Shown: positions 16,210 through 25,554 of the stretch, piece by piece
Layout of the letters: the number at the start of each line of letters is the position of its first letter
Position numbering within the stretch: the stretch's first letter is position 1
NCBI RefSeq assembly: GCF_036322625.1
Contig: NZ_AP027266.1
Coordinates: forward strand, 2,793,001-2,857,000
Length of the DNA: 64,000 bases
Direction: 5' to 3'
Origin: Roseicyclus marinus
GTDB taxonomy: Bacteria; Pseudomonadota; Alphaproteobacteria; Rhodobacterales; Rhodobacteraceae
The notes under the pieces: generated by a model
Seen by the model: the letters and a program-made list of their open reading frames with translations, nothing else
Told to the model about the DNA's origin: nothing
Database searches by the model: none
Made by a program: the position numbers and the translations under genes

Positions 16210-16764
16210 TCAGTCGCTGGGGGTCACACCGGTTGCATAGGCCCCCTTCTCCCCTTCCATTTCGCGAAACCGAAGGCGGGTGCCCACCGAAAGCGCATCC
16301 CAATCGCCGCCAGTCAGCGCATCCTTCTGAAAATAGACTTCGCGCCCATCATCGGCGCGCAGCCATCCGTGGCCAAGCTCCGGCTCAAGAAAAGTAATTT
16401 CACCATGCAACAAGGCGGCGTGATGCTTGACCTCAAGCTTGGCCATGATGGCCTTTTGCCGCTTTAGAAGTTTTTCCGCTGCCGAAAAGGCCCGGTTGAC
16501 GGCCAGAATAAGATCCTCCTGCGCGCTACCCTGCGCAACCGAACGCTCGACCGAAAGGTCCGGGCCGGGCAGGTGCAGGACAAGATGCGCGCGCAGAATG
16601 CGTGCGTGAACCTTGCGTTTTTGCAGCGCTTCGAGCGTCACCTCGCACCCGACGATGCGGTCAAAAAGCGCCTCCAGCTTTTTGGTCCGGCGCTCCACGA
16701 TCGACGCCACAGCCGGTGAAGGGTCCAGGTTGCGGTAAGCGATTACGGGGGCAATCTGCATCAT
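16210..16764 (-). CDS. HPF/RaiA ribosome-hibernation domain fused to cold-shock domain
   Basis: 184 residues. The N-terminal half (about 1-105) resembles the S30AE/HPF fold (NLDPSPAVASIVERRTKKLE... then LHLPGPDL and QEDLILAVNRAFSAAEKLLKRQ). The C-terminal half (about 115-184) resembles a cold-shock OB fold, with HGEITFLEPELGHGWLRADDGREVYF equivalent to the RNP motif region (given here in part). Proteins of this build probably silence ribosomes and bind RNA under stress. The ATG seven codons into the longest frame is used because that frame starts with TTG. Confidence 0.8.
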   Translation of the reverse strand: MMQIAPVIAYRNLDPSPAVASIVERRTKKLEALFDRIVGCEVTLEALQKRKVHARILRAHLVLHLPGPDLSVERSVAQGSAQEDLILAVNRAFSAAEKLLKRQKAIMAKLEVKHHAALLHGEITFLEPELGHGWLRADDGREVYFQKDALTGGDWDALSVGTRLRFREMEGEKGAYATGVTPSD

Positions 16765-16775
16765 TGCAACCCCGG

Positions 16776-17054
16776 TCAAGGGCAAGGAGCGACAAAGTAG
16801 GTCCCGTCGCCGCGGGCATAGGCGCAGCTGTCCGTCGCGCTGTTCTGGGCAACGAGTGTGCCGGCGGCGGCTCCTGCAAGCGCCGCAATCAACCGCCAGT
16901 TGTTATCAGCGTCGAGTGCTTCGGCGGTGATCAGTCCCGCAGCCGCACCTCCGGCAAGACCCACGATGGTGCGTTGCTCGGAGGTCAGATCGTCACAGGC
17001 TGACAAGACTGCAAGAGCGGCAATGCCAGGGACAAGATGGAAACGGTATCTCAT
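16776..17054 (-). CDS. Small glycine-zipper lipoprotein
   Basis: 92 residues with a lipoprotein signal: MRYRFHLVPG, hydrophobic core and lipobox LSAC, giving a mature N-terminal Cys at about 20. The mature part holds two glycine-zipper stretches (GLAGGAAAGLITAEAL and ALAGAAAGTLVAQNSAT), as in small outer-membrane lipoproteins. Two C-terminal cysteines could form a disulphide. It lies 11 bp upstream of the HPF gene on the same strand. The function is not known. Confidence 0.72.
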   Translation of the reverse strand: MRYRFHLVPGIAALAVLSACDDLTSEQRTIVGLAGGAAAGLITAEALDADNNWRLIAALAGAAAGTLVAQNSATDSCAYARGDGTYFVAPCP

Positions 17055-17089
17055 GGGCTTATCCTTTGCTTGGTGTTGGACGGAGCCTT

Positions 17090-17509
17090 TCAGCCGTGGT
17101 GATCCGCCACTGCGTGCAGGATCTCGCCCGACAGGTCGCGGCTGACCGAATGCGCGATATCGCCAAGGCTCAGCATTCCAACGAGGCGCTTGTTGTCGTC
17201 GATGACCGGCAGCCGACGGATTTTCTTCTGGTCCATCAGGTGGATCGCATCCTCGACCGTGGCTGATGATCGACACCAGACAACCCCTTTCGTCATGACT
17301 TCGGCTGCCTTTGTCCGCTCGGGGTCACGGGCCTTGGCCACGACACGCACCGCGATGTCACGGTCGGTCAACATCCCGACCAGCCGGTCGTCGTCGCCGA
17401 TAGGCACTGCACCGATATCGTCCTTGGCCATCATGCGCGCGATCTCGGTGACTGACGTATCGGCGCTGGCCCAGTCGGCCTTGTGGTGCATCGCATCCGA
17501 AACCTTCAT
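17090..17509 (-). CDS. CBS-domain pair protein
   Basis: 139 residues made of two CBS domains (about 7-60 and 73-127): VGMLTDRDIAVRVV and VGMLSLGDIAHSVS mark the equivalent helices. Stand-alone CBS pairs bind adenine nucleotides and sense energy state, and occur in hypoxia regulons. GGAGG lies before the ATG. The TTGAC-N4-GTCAA box upstream is shared with the divergent DUF2267 gene. Confidence 0.9.
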   Translation of the reverse strand: MKVSDAMHHKADWASADTSVTEIARMMAKDDIGAVPIGDDDRLVGMLTDRDIAVRVVAKARDPERTKAAEVMTKGVVWCRSSATVEDAIHLMDQKKIRRLPVIDDNKRLVGMLSLGDIAHSVSRDLSGEILHAVADHHG

Positions 17510-17659
17510 GGCGTCCTCCTTCTCATTCTGCGGGGTGTCGGCATCATCGGGCGGTTACGAAGGCGGGTCATTGACCATGCGCAACCGTAGCCAGTTCCGG
17601 ATAAGGCACGCCCAACAGGCGCGGGCTGCCGTGAAAAGGCCGTGACCTGCTGCACTGGA

Positions 17660-17673
17660 TTGACCGCAGTCAA
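17660..17673. promoter_or_regulatory. FNR/CRP-type box, perfect palindrome (TTGAC-CGCA-GTCAA)
   Basis: Extended symmetry ATTGAC-CGCA-GTCAAT, the best palindrome of the set. It lies 61 bp before the DUF2267 start and 150 bp before the CBS gene on the other strand. Confidence 0.65.
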
Positions 17674-17734
17674 TGCACCCACGCACCCGATTTCCGAGAT
17701 TTCTCCGGCAACTGGCCTGCAGAGGAGGATACGC

Positions 17735-18160
17735 ATGTCAACGACCGGTATTTCCACGCTCGACCACGCGCCGCAGGTGGTGGCGGCATGGTTGAACGAA
17801 CTCTGCGAAGATCTCGATTGGCGGGAAAAACCGCGCGCCTATCTCCTGCTTCACGAAACGCTCCATGCGATCCGTGATCTTCTTGGGGTCGATGAAGCCG
17901 CCGAGCTTGCAGCACAGCTGCCGGTTCTGGTGCGCGGCATCTTTTTCGAAGGTTGGGATCCCTCCGGAACGCCCATTGCCGCGCGGAGCAAGGCCGACCT
18001 GATCGAGCGGATTTCCGGACGGTTCTCGAAGCAACCGCTGGACGATCCCGAACGCGCGATTGCCGCAGTTTTCGACCTTTTGCGGCGGCATGTGTCTTTC
18101 GGGGAAATCGACCAGGTCCGTCACGCCATGCGCAAGCCGATCCGAGAACTTTGGGATTGA
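17735..18160 (+). CDS. DUF2267 family protein
   Basis: 141-residue helical protein with VVAAWLNELCEDLDWREKPR, then RDLLGVDEAAELAAQLPVLVRGIFFEGWDP, typical of DUF2267 (PF10025), a soluble helical-bundle family often found among stress genes. AGAGGAGG lies just before the ATG. Function unknown. The box 61 bp upstream places it in the putative FNR regulon. Confidence 0.85.
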   Translation: MSTTGISTLDHAPQVVAAWLNELCEDLDWREKPRAYLLLHETLHAIRDLLGVDEAAELAAQLPVLVRGIFFEGWDPSGTPIAARSKADLIERISGRFSKQPLDDPERAIAAVFDLLRRHVSFGEIDQVRHAMRKPIRELWD

Positions 18161-18282
18161 ATACCGGTCGGGCGACCCGAGCGATGGGTCACGATCCGGG
18201 TCTGACCGCGAACCGCGCGTTTCTGGAAGGCGGAGATGCCTGGCGAGGCGGCTTTCGCTCGAATTGAAGATCGACCCGCCAG

Positions 18283-18759
18283 ATGGCTGACCTGACAGGT
18301 CCGACCGCTCTCGAAATGCTGGCCCCTCAAGTTCCGCACATGCTGGAGAGGGCCCGCCCCGAGATCGAAGCCCCCTCCGCCAATGGCTTCGTGCTCGAAG
18401 GGCATGGCGATCTGCGGGCGGAACATGTCTGCCTGCTGAACCCTCCTGTCATGTTTGATCGGGTAGAATTCGATCATGACTTTCGCCTGATTGATCCCCA
18501 TGACGAGATCGCGGCCCTTGGTCTCGATTGCGAACGTCTCGGCGCACCCCTGATCGGACCGGCTCTCGGAACGCAGCTTGATGCAGCCGGTATCACGGCA
18601 CCAAGCGATGGACTTTCGACACTCTACCGTGTCTTGCGCTGCCTTACACAGGCGCGGCTGTCCATCGACCATCTTCGCAAGCCGCGCCCGCGAACGCCCG
18701 AGAAATGGGCTCCCCGTGCGCTTTGGTTCATGGCGACTGCCCAAAAGACTTGTGCGTGA
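18283..18759 (+). pseudogene. Remnant of aminoglycoside-phosphotransferase-like kinase
   Basis: 158 codons. EGHGDLRAEHVCLL and FDRVEFDHDFRLIDPHDEIA match the catalytic HGDxxxxN/H and DxxE blocks of APH-like proteins of proteobacteria. The N-terminal lobe is missing; a frame upstream (about 18161-18265) may be its frameshifted continuation. The 3' end overlaps the converging phosphoribosyltransferase gene by 32 bp. The catalytic segment reads HGDLRAEH, close to the usual HGDLRPEH. I regard the gene as decayed, though a short protein could be made. Confidence 0.5.
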
Positions 18760-19435
18760 CGCGCCCTGCCATGGGCTTGGCACTCACGGCTTGGAGCGCC
18801 TTCGCCACCTCGGCATCCGTGATCTGTCTGAAATCCTGGTAATGTGCTCCGACAGCGCGAAAGGGATGCGGCACGGACAGGCAGATTGCCTCGTCCACAA
18901 ACCGCAACAGATCGGCAAGAGCGTCGGCAGCAGCAACCGGCACCGCCAGGATAAGGCGCGCCGCCCCGGCCCGCCGCAGCGTGTCGAGCGCAGCTTTCAT
19001 GGTGGCCCCGGTCGCGATCCCGTCATCGACGACAACCACTGTCTTGCCCACCAGCCGCAGGTCAGGACGGTCGCCCCGCCACAACCCACGCCGTCTCTCG
19101 ATCTCGGCCATCTGCGGCAAGGCCAGCGCCCGGATATCCGCATCCGACAGCCCGGCCATGTCCGCGATCTGCCGATTGATGGCGAACACCGGATTGCCCC
19201 CGTCCGTTACCGCGGCAACCGCCACCTCGGGTTGCCCCGGAAGACCGACCTTGCGCACCAGAACCACGTCAAGTGGCAGGTGAAGAGCGTGTGCTATCTC
19301 CTCTGCGGCGGGCACACCGCCGCGCGGCAAGGCGATGACCACGGTGGACTTGGGATCAAGGTGCGGCAACTGCCCCAAAAGCTGCCGACCCGCGTCACGG
19401 CGATCACGGAACAAGGGTGTTGCGTTTGATATCAT
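18728..19435 (-). CDS. Phosphoribosyltransferase-like protein
   Basis: 235 residues of the type I PRTase fold: VVIALPRGGVPAAEEIA near 36, LVRKVGLPGQPE near 62, and the PRPP loop VVVVDDGIATGATM near 135. Such free-standing proteins of 210-240 residues are common in stress clusters; the acceptor base is unknown. The ATG chosen has GGAAAG before it and overlaps the stop of the small upstream gene (ATGA), so a longer frame is rejected. Confidence 0.82.
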   Translation of the reverse strand: MISNATPLFRDRRDAGRQLLGQLPHLDPKSTVVIALPRGGVPAAEEIAHALHLPLDVVLVRKVGLPGQPEVAVAAVTDGGNPVFAINRQIADMAGLSDADIRALALPQMAEIERRRGLWRGDRPDLRLVGKTVVVVDDGIATGATMKAALDTLRRAGAARLILAVPVAAADALADLLRFVDEAICLSVPHPFRAVGAHYQDFRQITDAEVAKALQAVSAKPMAGRVTHKSFGQSP

Positions 19436-19680
19436 CTTTCCGGCCCCTTGTCGGCATTGGCCGGAGGATCCGGATTGAAAGTGATGGTCTGCAAGCTGGA
19501 GCAATGCTTGGCCAAAAAGACAACCCGGGGCGTGACCCGGAAATAAAGCGCTATCTCGCTGTCGGTCAGGTCAAGGTCTCGAAGAGCCGCGATGCAGGCA
19601 GCGGGCCAGGGTGCGAACTTTTCCAAACCATCCGCGACGCAGGGCGCGAGCACCGTTGTGTGACAACTTGCCGGCCTCAT
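19432..19680 (-). CDS. 82-residue hypothetical protein coupled to USP and PRTase
   Basis: The frame overlaps both neighbours by four bases (ATGA at each junction), which strongly supports translation. The product has ACIAALRDLDLTDSEIALYFRVTPRVV in the middle, resembling a helix-turn-helix (the DSEIAxYFxVxPRxV stretch), and a disordered Pro-rich tail. It may be a small DNA-binding protein; no family is recognised. Confidence 0.65.
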   Translation of the reverse strand: MRPASCHTTVLAPCVADGLEKFAPWPAACIAALRDLDLTDSEIALYFRVTPRVVFLAKHCSSLQTITFNPDPPANADKGPER

Positions 19681-20204
19681 TGCACAACGACCACGGTCCG
19701 ATCCGTTGCATGCAGAACCTTTTGCGTCACACTTCCCAACAAGATTTCGCGCAGCCGCCCAAGGCCGCGACGACCCAGCACGATGATCCCTGCCCTCTCG
19801 GCCTCGACCGCATCCAGGATCTCGTCGGCATAATCTCCGGAGCCTCGGACAATCCGGATATCGGTCGCCCCGGTTGCCTTGGCGGCGGCCCGGGCCCGCT
19901 CCAGAACCTGTTCCGAGATGATCTCAATCACCCGGAAACGCTCGATCTCGCCCTGCGTTGAGTCGTAGAATTCCCAGAGATTTGCGGCAGACGGCACAGC
20001 GCTGAAACTGTCCAACCCGGAAAGGTGTTCGAGCATGTATTCGCTTTCGACAAGGCGCGCCAATTCGTGTGAGAGACGCTCGTGAAGATCCACGTGGACA
20101 ATGCTCAGACCTAGGCCAAGCTTTGCCGATAGGGTTGCTGCGAAATTGACGGCGCGCACGCCGTGATCAGACCCGTCAGTAGCCACGATGATACGATCTT
20201 GCAT
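19677..20204 (-). CDS. Universal stress protein, single domain
   Basis: 175 residues. IIVATDGSDHGVRAVNFA at the N-terminus and the ATP loop GRRGLGRLREILLGSVTQKV (about 147-166) match the G-x2-G-x9-GS pattern of ATP-binding USPs. An insert of some 30 residues (about 55-85) lies in the middle, as in hypoxia-induced USPs. AAAGGA precedes the start. First gene of a three-gene overlapping operon; an FNR-type box lies 62 bp upstream. Confidence 0.88.
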   Translation of the reverse strand: MQDRIIVATDGSDHGVRAVNFAATLSAKLGLGLSIVHVDLHERLSHELARLVESEYMLEHLSGLDSFSAVPSAANLWEFYDSTQGEIERFRVIEIISEQVLERARAAAKATGATDIRIVRGSGDYADEILDAVEAERAGIIVLGRRGLGRLREILLGSVTQKVLHATDRTVVVVQ

Positions 20205-20265
20205 GGGTGTCGTCCTTTCGCCTCGTCATTGATGGGCACGATCCGCTTTCCCGCATCGGCTTGCA

Positions 20266-20279
20266 TTGTCGTCAGTCAA
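20266..20279. promoter_or_regulatory. FNR/CRP-type box (TTGTC-GTCA-GTCAA)
   Basis: One half-site GTCAA is exact; the other has one change. It lies 62 bp before the USP start and just after the end of the phaC gene, so it should serve the leftward USP operon. Confidence 0.55.
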
Positions 20280-20328
20280 TGCGGACCGGGGCATGCTGTG
20301 CCTTGCGCCCGGCGATGATCCATCCGTT

Positions 20329-22164
20329 CTAAACCTGGTGGATGTAGCTGCACGGTGCATCGGCAAGAGGTGGCAGGCCGCGCGCCACAGCCCCGATCTC
20401 AGGCGGAGCGACAGGGGGGCCACTTTGTGCGGCAAGCCAGGACGACCATTCCGGCCACCACGATCCATCTTTTGGATCATGCCGTTCGATCCAGCCATCC
20501 GGTCCCGCATAAGGCGCGCCCGCTGGTCGGTGCGATATCCTGTAATGTCGCCCCGGATGCCCCGGCTCGCTCAGGATACCCCCGTTGTGCCCGCCTTTTG
20601 TCAACACGAAGGTCAGGTCGCCATCCGTGAAGAGCTGCGCCTTGTAGACCGATTGCCAGGGCGCGATGTGGTCGGTTTCCGTGGCCACGACGAACATCGG
20701 AACGGCAATGTCCTTGAGCGCAATCACCCGACCCTCGACCGCGAAACGCCCGGCGCTCAACCTGTTTTCGAGGAACAGCCCGCGCAGATATTCTCCATGC
20801 ATACGGGCTGGCATACGGGTTGTGTCGGTGTTCCAGACCCCGATGTCCGAGGGCAGATCCTCTCGCCCCAGAAAATAACGCCGCACCGCCCGGCTGTATA
20901 TCAAGTCCTCGGCCCGGATCGCCGCAAAGGTTCGGGTCATCTGGGGCCTGTCCAGAAATCCCTGGTCCCACATCAGGTCTTCGAGGACGGCAACCTGGCT
21001 TTCATCGAGGAACAAAAGCAGCTCGCCTGCCTCGACGAAATCCACTTGGGCCGCCAGGAGCGTGACCGTTGCCAGCCGGTCGACCGCATCACGCGCCATC
21101 GTGGCCGCCGCGATGGCAAGCATTGTGCCGCCAAGGCAGTATCCCATCGCATGGACCCGACGGCCCGGCACGATCTCGTTGATCGCATCGAGGGCTGCCA
21201 GCACGCCGTCCCTGCGATAATCCTCGAGCGACAAGCCGGCCTTGTCTGCCTTGGGGTTGACCCACGACATCATGAAGACCGTGAACCCCTGCGATACGAG
21301 AAACCTCACAAGGGAATTCTGTGGTGAGAGATCGAGGATGTAGTATTTCATGATCCAGGCCGGGACGATCAGGATGGGCTCGGGCCGCACGGTTTCCGTG
21401 GTCGGCTCGTACTGGATCAGTTCGCAAAGAGCGTTGCGGAACACGACCTTCCCGGGCGTGCAGGCAAGATCCTTGCCCGGACGAAACCCTTCGGGCGGCG
21501 GATCGCGACGTTGCGTGAGCGTCTTCAGGATGTCGCGCGCCAGATGATGTGACCCGTCGACCATGTTGCGCCCTTTGGTGCGCACCGTTTCGACGACGAT
21601 TTCCGGATTGGACACAGGGAAATTCGAGGGAGAGACCAGGTCGAGCGCCTGCCGCGCCATGAAGCGGGTCCGCTCGGTTTCCCTACGCTCCAATCCGCGC
21701 AGCGGCGATGTCGCGGCATCCCACCAATCTTGCGCGGCAAGAAATCCCTGTTGCCAGCCAAGATAGGGAAACCTCGACCACAACGGATGGTCAAACCGAT
21801 GATCGAAGGCTTTGGGCGCAAAGGGCGGCGCGGTATCGCGGTCACGGGTGACCATGAACGCTGTCAGCTTCAACGCATTCTCCTGCGCGCGTTCGAACAA
21901 TTCCAGTTGCCGCCCGGGGGCGCGGGACAGGTGCATCGCCCAATCCACCCATGCCTCCAGGAATGCATGTGTGGAAAGCCCCGCGCTGAACCTTGCCCTC
22001 GCAGCCCGGACGCTCCGGTCGAGGGTCTGGTGCCGATGCTCAGGGACCTCCACGGTCACGGCAGGTGGTTCTGACCGTCGCGCTACGACGGGACGCATGG
22101 CTTGCACGATGGGACGAGCTCCGGATTTCTTCTTCTGCACCTGTGCCCTTCCCGCTTTCTGCAT
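20329..22164 (-). CDS. phaC: Poly(3-hydroxyalkanoate) synthase, class I type
   Basis: 611 residues. N-terminal PHB polymerase domain (about 95-280), then an alpha/beta-hydrolase catalytic domain. The lipase-like box is GYCLGG with nucleophile Cys343; Asp in ETDHIAPW and His in KGGHNGG complete the triad. It polymerises 3-hydroxyacyl-CoA into storage granules. The length fits class I, without a PhaE partner. The N-terminal 45 residues are basic and variable. GAGG abuts the ATG, so an internal Met23 start is possible. No phaA/B/R is nearby, and its place among stress genes suggests a second, condition-specific synthase. Confidence 0.92.
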   Translation of the reverse strand: MQKAGRAQVQKKKSGARPIVQAMRPVVARRSEPPAVTVEVPEHRHQTLDRSVRAARARFSAGLSTHAFLEAWVDWAMHLSRAPGRQLELFERAQENALKLTAFMVTRDRDTAPPFAPKAFDHRFDHPLWSRFPYLGWQQGFLAAQDWWDAATSPLRGLERRETERTRFMARQALDLVSPSNFPVSNPEIVVETVRTKGRNMVDGSHHLARDILKTLTQRRDPPPEGFRPGKDLACTPGKVVFRNALCELIQYEPTTETVRPEPILIVPAWIMKYYILDLSPQNSLVRFLVSQGFTVFMMSWVNPKADKAGLSLEDYRRDGVLAALDAINEIVPGRRVHAMGYCLGGTMLAIAAATMARDAVDRLATVTLLAAQVDFVEAGELLLFLDESQVAVLEDLMWDQGFLDRPQMTRTFAAIRAEDLIYSRAVRRYFLGREDLPSDIGVWNTDTTRMPARMHGEYLRGLFLENRLSAGRFAVEGRVIALKDIAVPMFVVATETDHIAPWQSVYKAQLFTDGDLTFVLTKGGHNGGILSEPGHPGRHYRISHRPAGAPYAGPDGWIERHDPKDGSWWPEWSSWLAAQSGPPVAPPEIGAVARGLPPLADAPCSYIHQV

Positions 22165-22205
22165 CCTCGGTGGCCCAGATCAGCATGGCGAAGGGGGACC
22201 ATGCA

Positions 22206-22219
22206 TTGACCGCCCTCAA
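22206..22219. promoter_or_regulatory. FNR/CRP-type box (TTGAC-CGCC-CTCAA)
   Basis: Left half exact, right half one mismatch. It lies 42 bp upstream of phaC, between it and the divergent ABC-transporter operon (260 bp before its start). Confidence 0.5.
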
Positions 22220-22465
22220 TGCGCTTTTCGTCATGGGACGCGCATGGGAACGCGTGCCGGATCGGGCCAGAACTGTCGGCACCATGACGCGTTACAAAGG
22301 GCGGTCTTTCCGGTTTCCGAAATCGCCGGCAGATGCCCCTGACGCGCGGCAACCTCCGATAACTTAGCGCCTACCCTTGGCCAGAGATGATGGCGGCCTC
22401 GGGCATCAATGGCATTTGTCCTTCATCAAGGTAAAGAGATCGCCGGACCTGCTACTCCTGCATCC

Positions 22466-23191
22466 ATGGATAACGAGCCGACCCAACTTGCAGCGATCCT
22501 GCGAACCGAGGAGGTCACCAAGATCTACCGCTCGGGCTCGGTCGCAGTTCACGCTCTGCGCGGCGTCGACTTCGCTCTCTATCCACACGAAATCGTCGTT
22601 CTGCTCGGTGAATCCGGGTCAGGGAAATCGACGCTCCTGAACATTCTGGGCGGGCTGGATCGGCCCAGCTCCGGCCGCATCCACTTCCGCGACCGGGACC
22701 TCACGTCCCTCGACGACGACGCCCTGACCGAGTTCCGGCGGGCGCATGTTGGCTTTGTCTTCCAGTTCTACAACCTCGTGCCCAGCCTGACGGCCCGCGA
22801 AAACGTGGCCCTCGTGACCGAGATCGCCGACGATCCGATGAGACCCGAGGACGCTCTCGACCAAGTGGGGCTTTCGGGGCGGCTCGATCACTTCCCCTCG
22901 GAAATGTCTGGCGGAGAACAACAGCGCGTGTCCATCGCAAGAGCTATCGCCAAACGGCCCCAGATCCTGCTTTGCGATGAACCGACAGGCGCGCTCGACA
23001 GCAAGACCGGGGTCACCGTTCTACATGCACTGGTCGAGGCGAACCGCAACCACGGCACTGCCATCGCATTGATCACCCATAATGTCGGGATCCGGCGGAT
23101 CGCAGACCGCGTTATCCACATGGCCGACGGACGGATCACGCACGAGGACCGCAACGCGACCCGCCTGTCCCCCTCCGAGGTGAGCTGGTGA
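22466..23191 (+). CDS. ABC transporter ATP-binding protein (LolD/MacB type)
   Basis: 241 residues: Walker [10 protein letters not shown] (about 46-54), Q-loop [16 protein letters not shown], signature MSGGEQQR, Walker [13 protein letters not shown], and H-loop ITHN. The LolD/MacB subfamily is recognised from RAHVGFVFQ and the compact size. It pairs with the FtsX-like permease whose start overlaps its stop. An upstream ATG 19 codons earlier is possible; neither start has a clear Shine-Dalgarno. Confidence 0.9.
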   Translation: MDNEPTQLAAILRTEEVTKIYRSGSVAVHALRGVDFALYPHEIVVLLGESGSGKSTLLNILGGLDRPSSGRIHFRDRDLTSLDDDALTEFRRAHVGFVFQFYNLVPSLTARENVALVTEIADDPMRPEDALDQVGLSGRLDHFPSEMSGGEQQRVSIARAIAKRPQILLCDEPTGALDSKTGVTVLHALVEANRNHGTAIALITHNVGIRRIADRVIHMADGRITHEDRNATRLSPSEVSW

Positions 23192-25554
23192 TGGGGACAC
23201 TCGACCGCAAGCTTCTGCGCGAACTGCGGCGGATCTGGATGCAATGCCTCGCCATCGCGCTCGTGCTTGGCTGCGGCATCATGGTTCTGGTGCTCTCCAG
23301 CGGAACCCAGCGCTCGCTCGAAGCCATGCGCACGAGCTTTTACGAAGTGACCCGCTTTGCCGATGTCTTCGCGCGCCTCACCCGCGCGCCCAGAAACCTT
23401 CTGGCCGAAATCGCGCATGTCGACGGCGTGGCCCAGGTCGAGGGGCGGGTGGTGTTCCCCGCGATGATCGACATTGATGGCAAACCCGAACCGGCTTCGG
23501 CCATCCTCATATCCTTGCCGCCGACCGGCGAGCCTGTTCTCAACGTCCCGGTTTTACGTCACGGTCGGATGCCCCGCCCCGACCGGCCCGAAGAGGTCGC
23601 CGTCTCCGAAGCATTCGCCGAAGCCAATGGCCTCATTGCGGGCGACCGCCTGTCTGCGGTGCTGAACGGCCGGATGCGCCCGCTGGTCGTGACGGGCATC
23701 GTTATTTCGCCGGAATACATCTACACCGTCGCCTCCGGGTCAATGGAACCCGACGACGAGAATTTCGGCATCCTGTGGATGGGCGAAGACGCGGCCGCCG
23801 CCGCAATGGATCTGGAAGGTGCCTTCAACGACCTGGCGGTGACCCTGTCACCCGGCGCGCGAGAACAAGCGGTGATCGCACGGCTGGACCGCCTGCTCGC
23901 ACCCTACGGCGGGACCGGCGCCCATGGGCGCGACCAGCAGCCCTCGCATGTCTTCATCGAGGGCGAATTGAAACAGCTCGGGACCATGGCCGCCGTGCTC
24001 CCGCCGATCTTTCTCATCGTGGCCTCGGTTCTGGTGAACATGGTGCTCGGGCGCATCGTCGCACGCGACCGGGGACAGATCGGGCTGCTCAAGGCGCTTG
24101 GCTACCGAACCCGCAGGATCACCGCGCATTACAGCAAGATGACCGTTGCAATTGGCCTCACCGGACTTGTGCTCGGCTGTTTCTTCGGCTGGTGGCTGGG
24201 ACACGAGTTGACCGAGCTCTACACCCGCTATTTCCGCTTCCCAAACCTTCTCTACCGCCCGGGACCCGCACCGATCCTGATCGCCTGTTTGCTGGGAATG
24301 GCCGCAGCACTGCTTGGCGGGCTGCGCGCTGTTCGGGCCGCGAGCCGTCTTGCACCTGCCGTGGCCATGTCGCCGCCCGCCCCGCCCAACTATCGTCATG
24401 GCTGGCACGAAAGGCTGGGAGCGGCACTCGGGTTTCGGCAGACGACCATGATGATCCTCCGGTCGCTCCTGCGCTGGCCCGATCGCGCCGCTGTCACGCT
24501 TTTCGGGGTCGGCGGTTCCGTCGCCGTTCTGGTCGCCTCGTTTTTCACCTTCGACGCCCTCGACCTGATCCTCGAAGACCTGTTCGAACTCGCGAACCGG
24601 CAGGACGCGACCATCACCCTCGCCCAGCCTGCCACAACACAGGCAGAGCGCGACGCCCTCGCCCTGCCTGGTGTTCTGAGAGCCGAAGGACTTTACCACG
24701 TGCCGGTTCGCCTGTCGCATGGCGCAAATACGCGGCTCGCGAGCCTTCAGGCACGCGCCCCCGACGCAAGTCTGGCACGCCTGCTCGATGCCGATGGCCG
24801 GGCCGTACAGATGCCCAGAACGGGCCTCGCCCTGTCCGAGGGGCTGGCCGAGGCGCTCAGGGCGCGTCCAGGTGACCAGCTTAGGGTAGACCTCCTGACC
24901 GCCCCGCGCGGCAGCTGGGATCTTCCCGTAACGGCCGTGATCCGCCAGAGCCTCGGACAAGATGCTTACATGAACCGAGCGGCGTTTTTCGCGCTGATCG
25001 GACAGGTGCCGCAAGTCAACGTGATCCACCTCTCCATCGACGAGACAGAGCGCGCGGCCCTTCAGGCGAGCGTGCGGCAGACACCCGCCATCGCGCGCCT
25101 CACGCTCTGGAGCGACATCCGCCGACAGCTCGAAGAAACGCTCGACGAAAGCCTCGTGACGATGACAGTGATCTTCGCATCGCTCGGTATGCTCATCACC
25201 ATCGGCGTCGTCTACAACACGGCCCGGATCCAGCTGGCCGAACGCGCTCATGAACTGGCATCGCTCCGGGTGCTCGGGTTCCACAGGCGGGAAGTGGGCT
25301 ATGTGCTCGTGGCAGAACAGATGTTCCTGACGCTGCTGGCCGTTCCGCTTGGTTGGCTTTTCGGCTACGCTTTCTGCATGCTGATGGCCGATGGATTTTC
25401 TACGGATGTGGTGACGATCCTCGTTGTGGTCACACGCCGCACCTATGCCATCGCCGCCCTGATCGTGATCCTGACGGCATTGGCCTGCGTGCTCGCGGTG
25501 CGCCGAACCCTTGACCATGTTGATATCGTCAGCGCCCTCAAACGGAAGGAATGA
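23188..25554 (+). CDS. FtsX-like ABC permease, duplicated
   Basis: 788 residues. An N-terminal transmembrane helix (about 15-35), a periplasmic MacB core-like domain, then three-helix FtsX blocks near 265-390 and 650-780, with a further helix near 425. This two-FtsX layout is seen in exporters of lipoproteins, lipids or peptides (LolCE, MacB, DevC relatives). Overlaps ATP-binding gene and adaptor gene by 4 bp each. Substrate unknown. Confidence 0.85.
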   Translation: MMGTLDRKLLRELRRIWMQCLAIALVLGCGIMVLVLSSGTQRSLEAMRTSFYEVTRFADVFARLTRAPRNLLAEIAHVDGVAQVEGRVVFPAMIDIDGKPEPASAILISLPPTGEPVLNVPVLRHGRMPRPDRPEEVAVSEAFAEANGLIAGDRLSAVLNGRMRPLVVTGIVISPEYIYTVASGSMEPDDENFGILWMGEDAAAAAMDLEGAFNDLAVTLSPGAREQAVIARLDRLLAPYGGTGAHGRDQQPSHVFIEGELKQLGTMAAVLPPIFLIVASVLVNMVLGRIVARDRGQIGLLKALGYRTRRITAHYSKMTVAIGLTGLVLGCFFGWWLGHELTELYTRYFRFPNLLYRPGPAPILIACLLGMAAALLGGLRAVRAASRLAPAVAMSPPAPPNYRHGWHERLGAALGFRQTTMMILRSLLRWPDRAAVTLFGVGGSVAVLVASFFTFDALDLILEDLFELANRQDATITLAQPATTQAERDALALPGVLRAEGLYHVPVRLSHGANTRLASLQARAPDASLARLLDADGRAVQMPRTGLALSEGLAEALRARPGDQLRVDLLTAPRGSWDLPVTAVIRQSLGQDAYMNRAAFFALIGQVPQVNVIHLSIDETERAALQASVRQTPAIARLTLWSDIRRQLEETLDESLVTMTVIFASLGMLITIGVVYNTARIQLAERAHELASLRVLGFHRREVGYVLVAEQMFLTLLAVPLGWLFGYAFCMLMADGFSTDVVTILVVVTRRTYAIAALIVILTALACVLAVRRTLDHVDIVSALKRKE

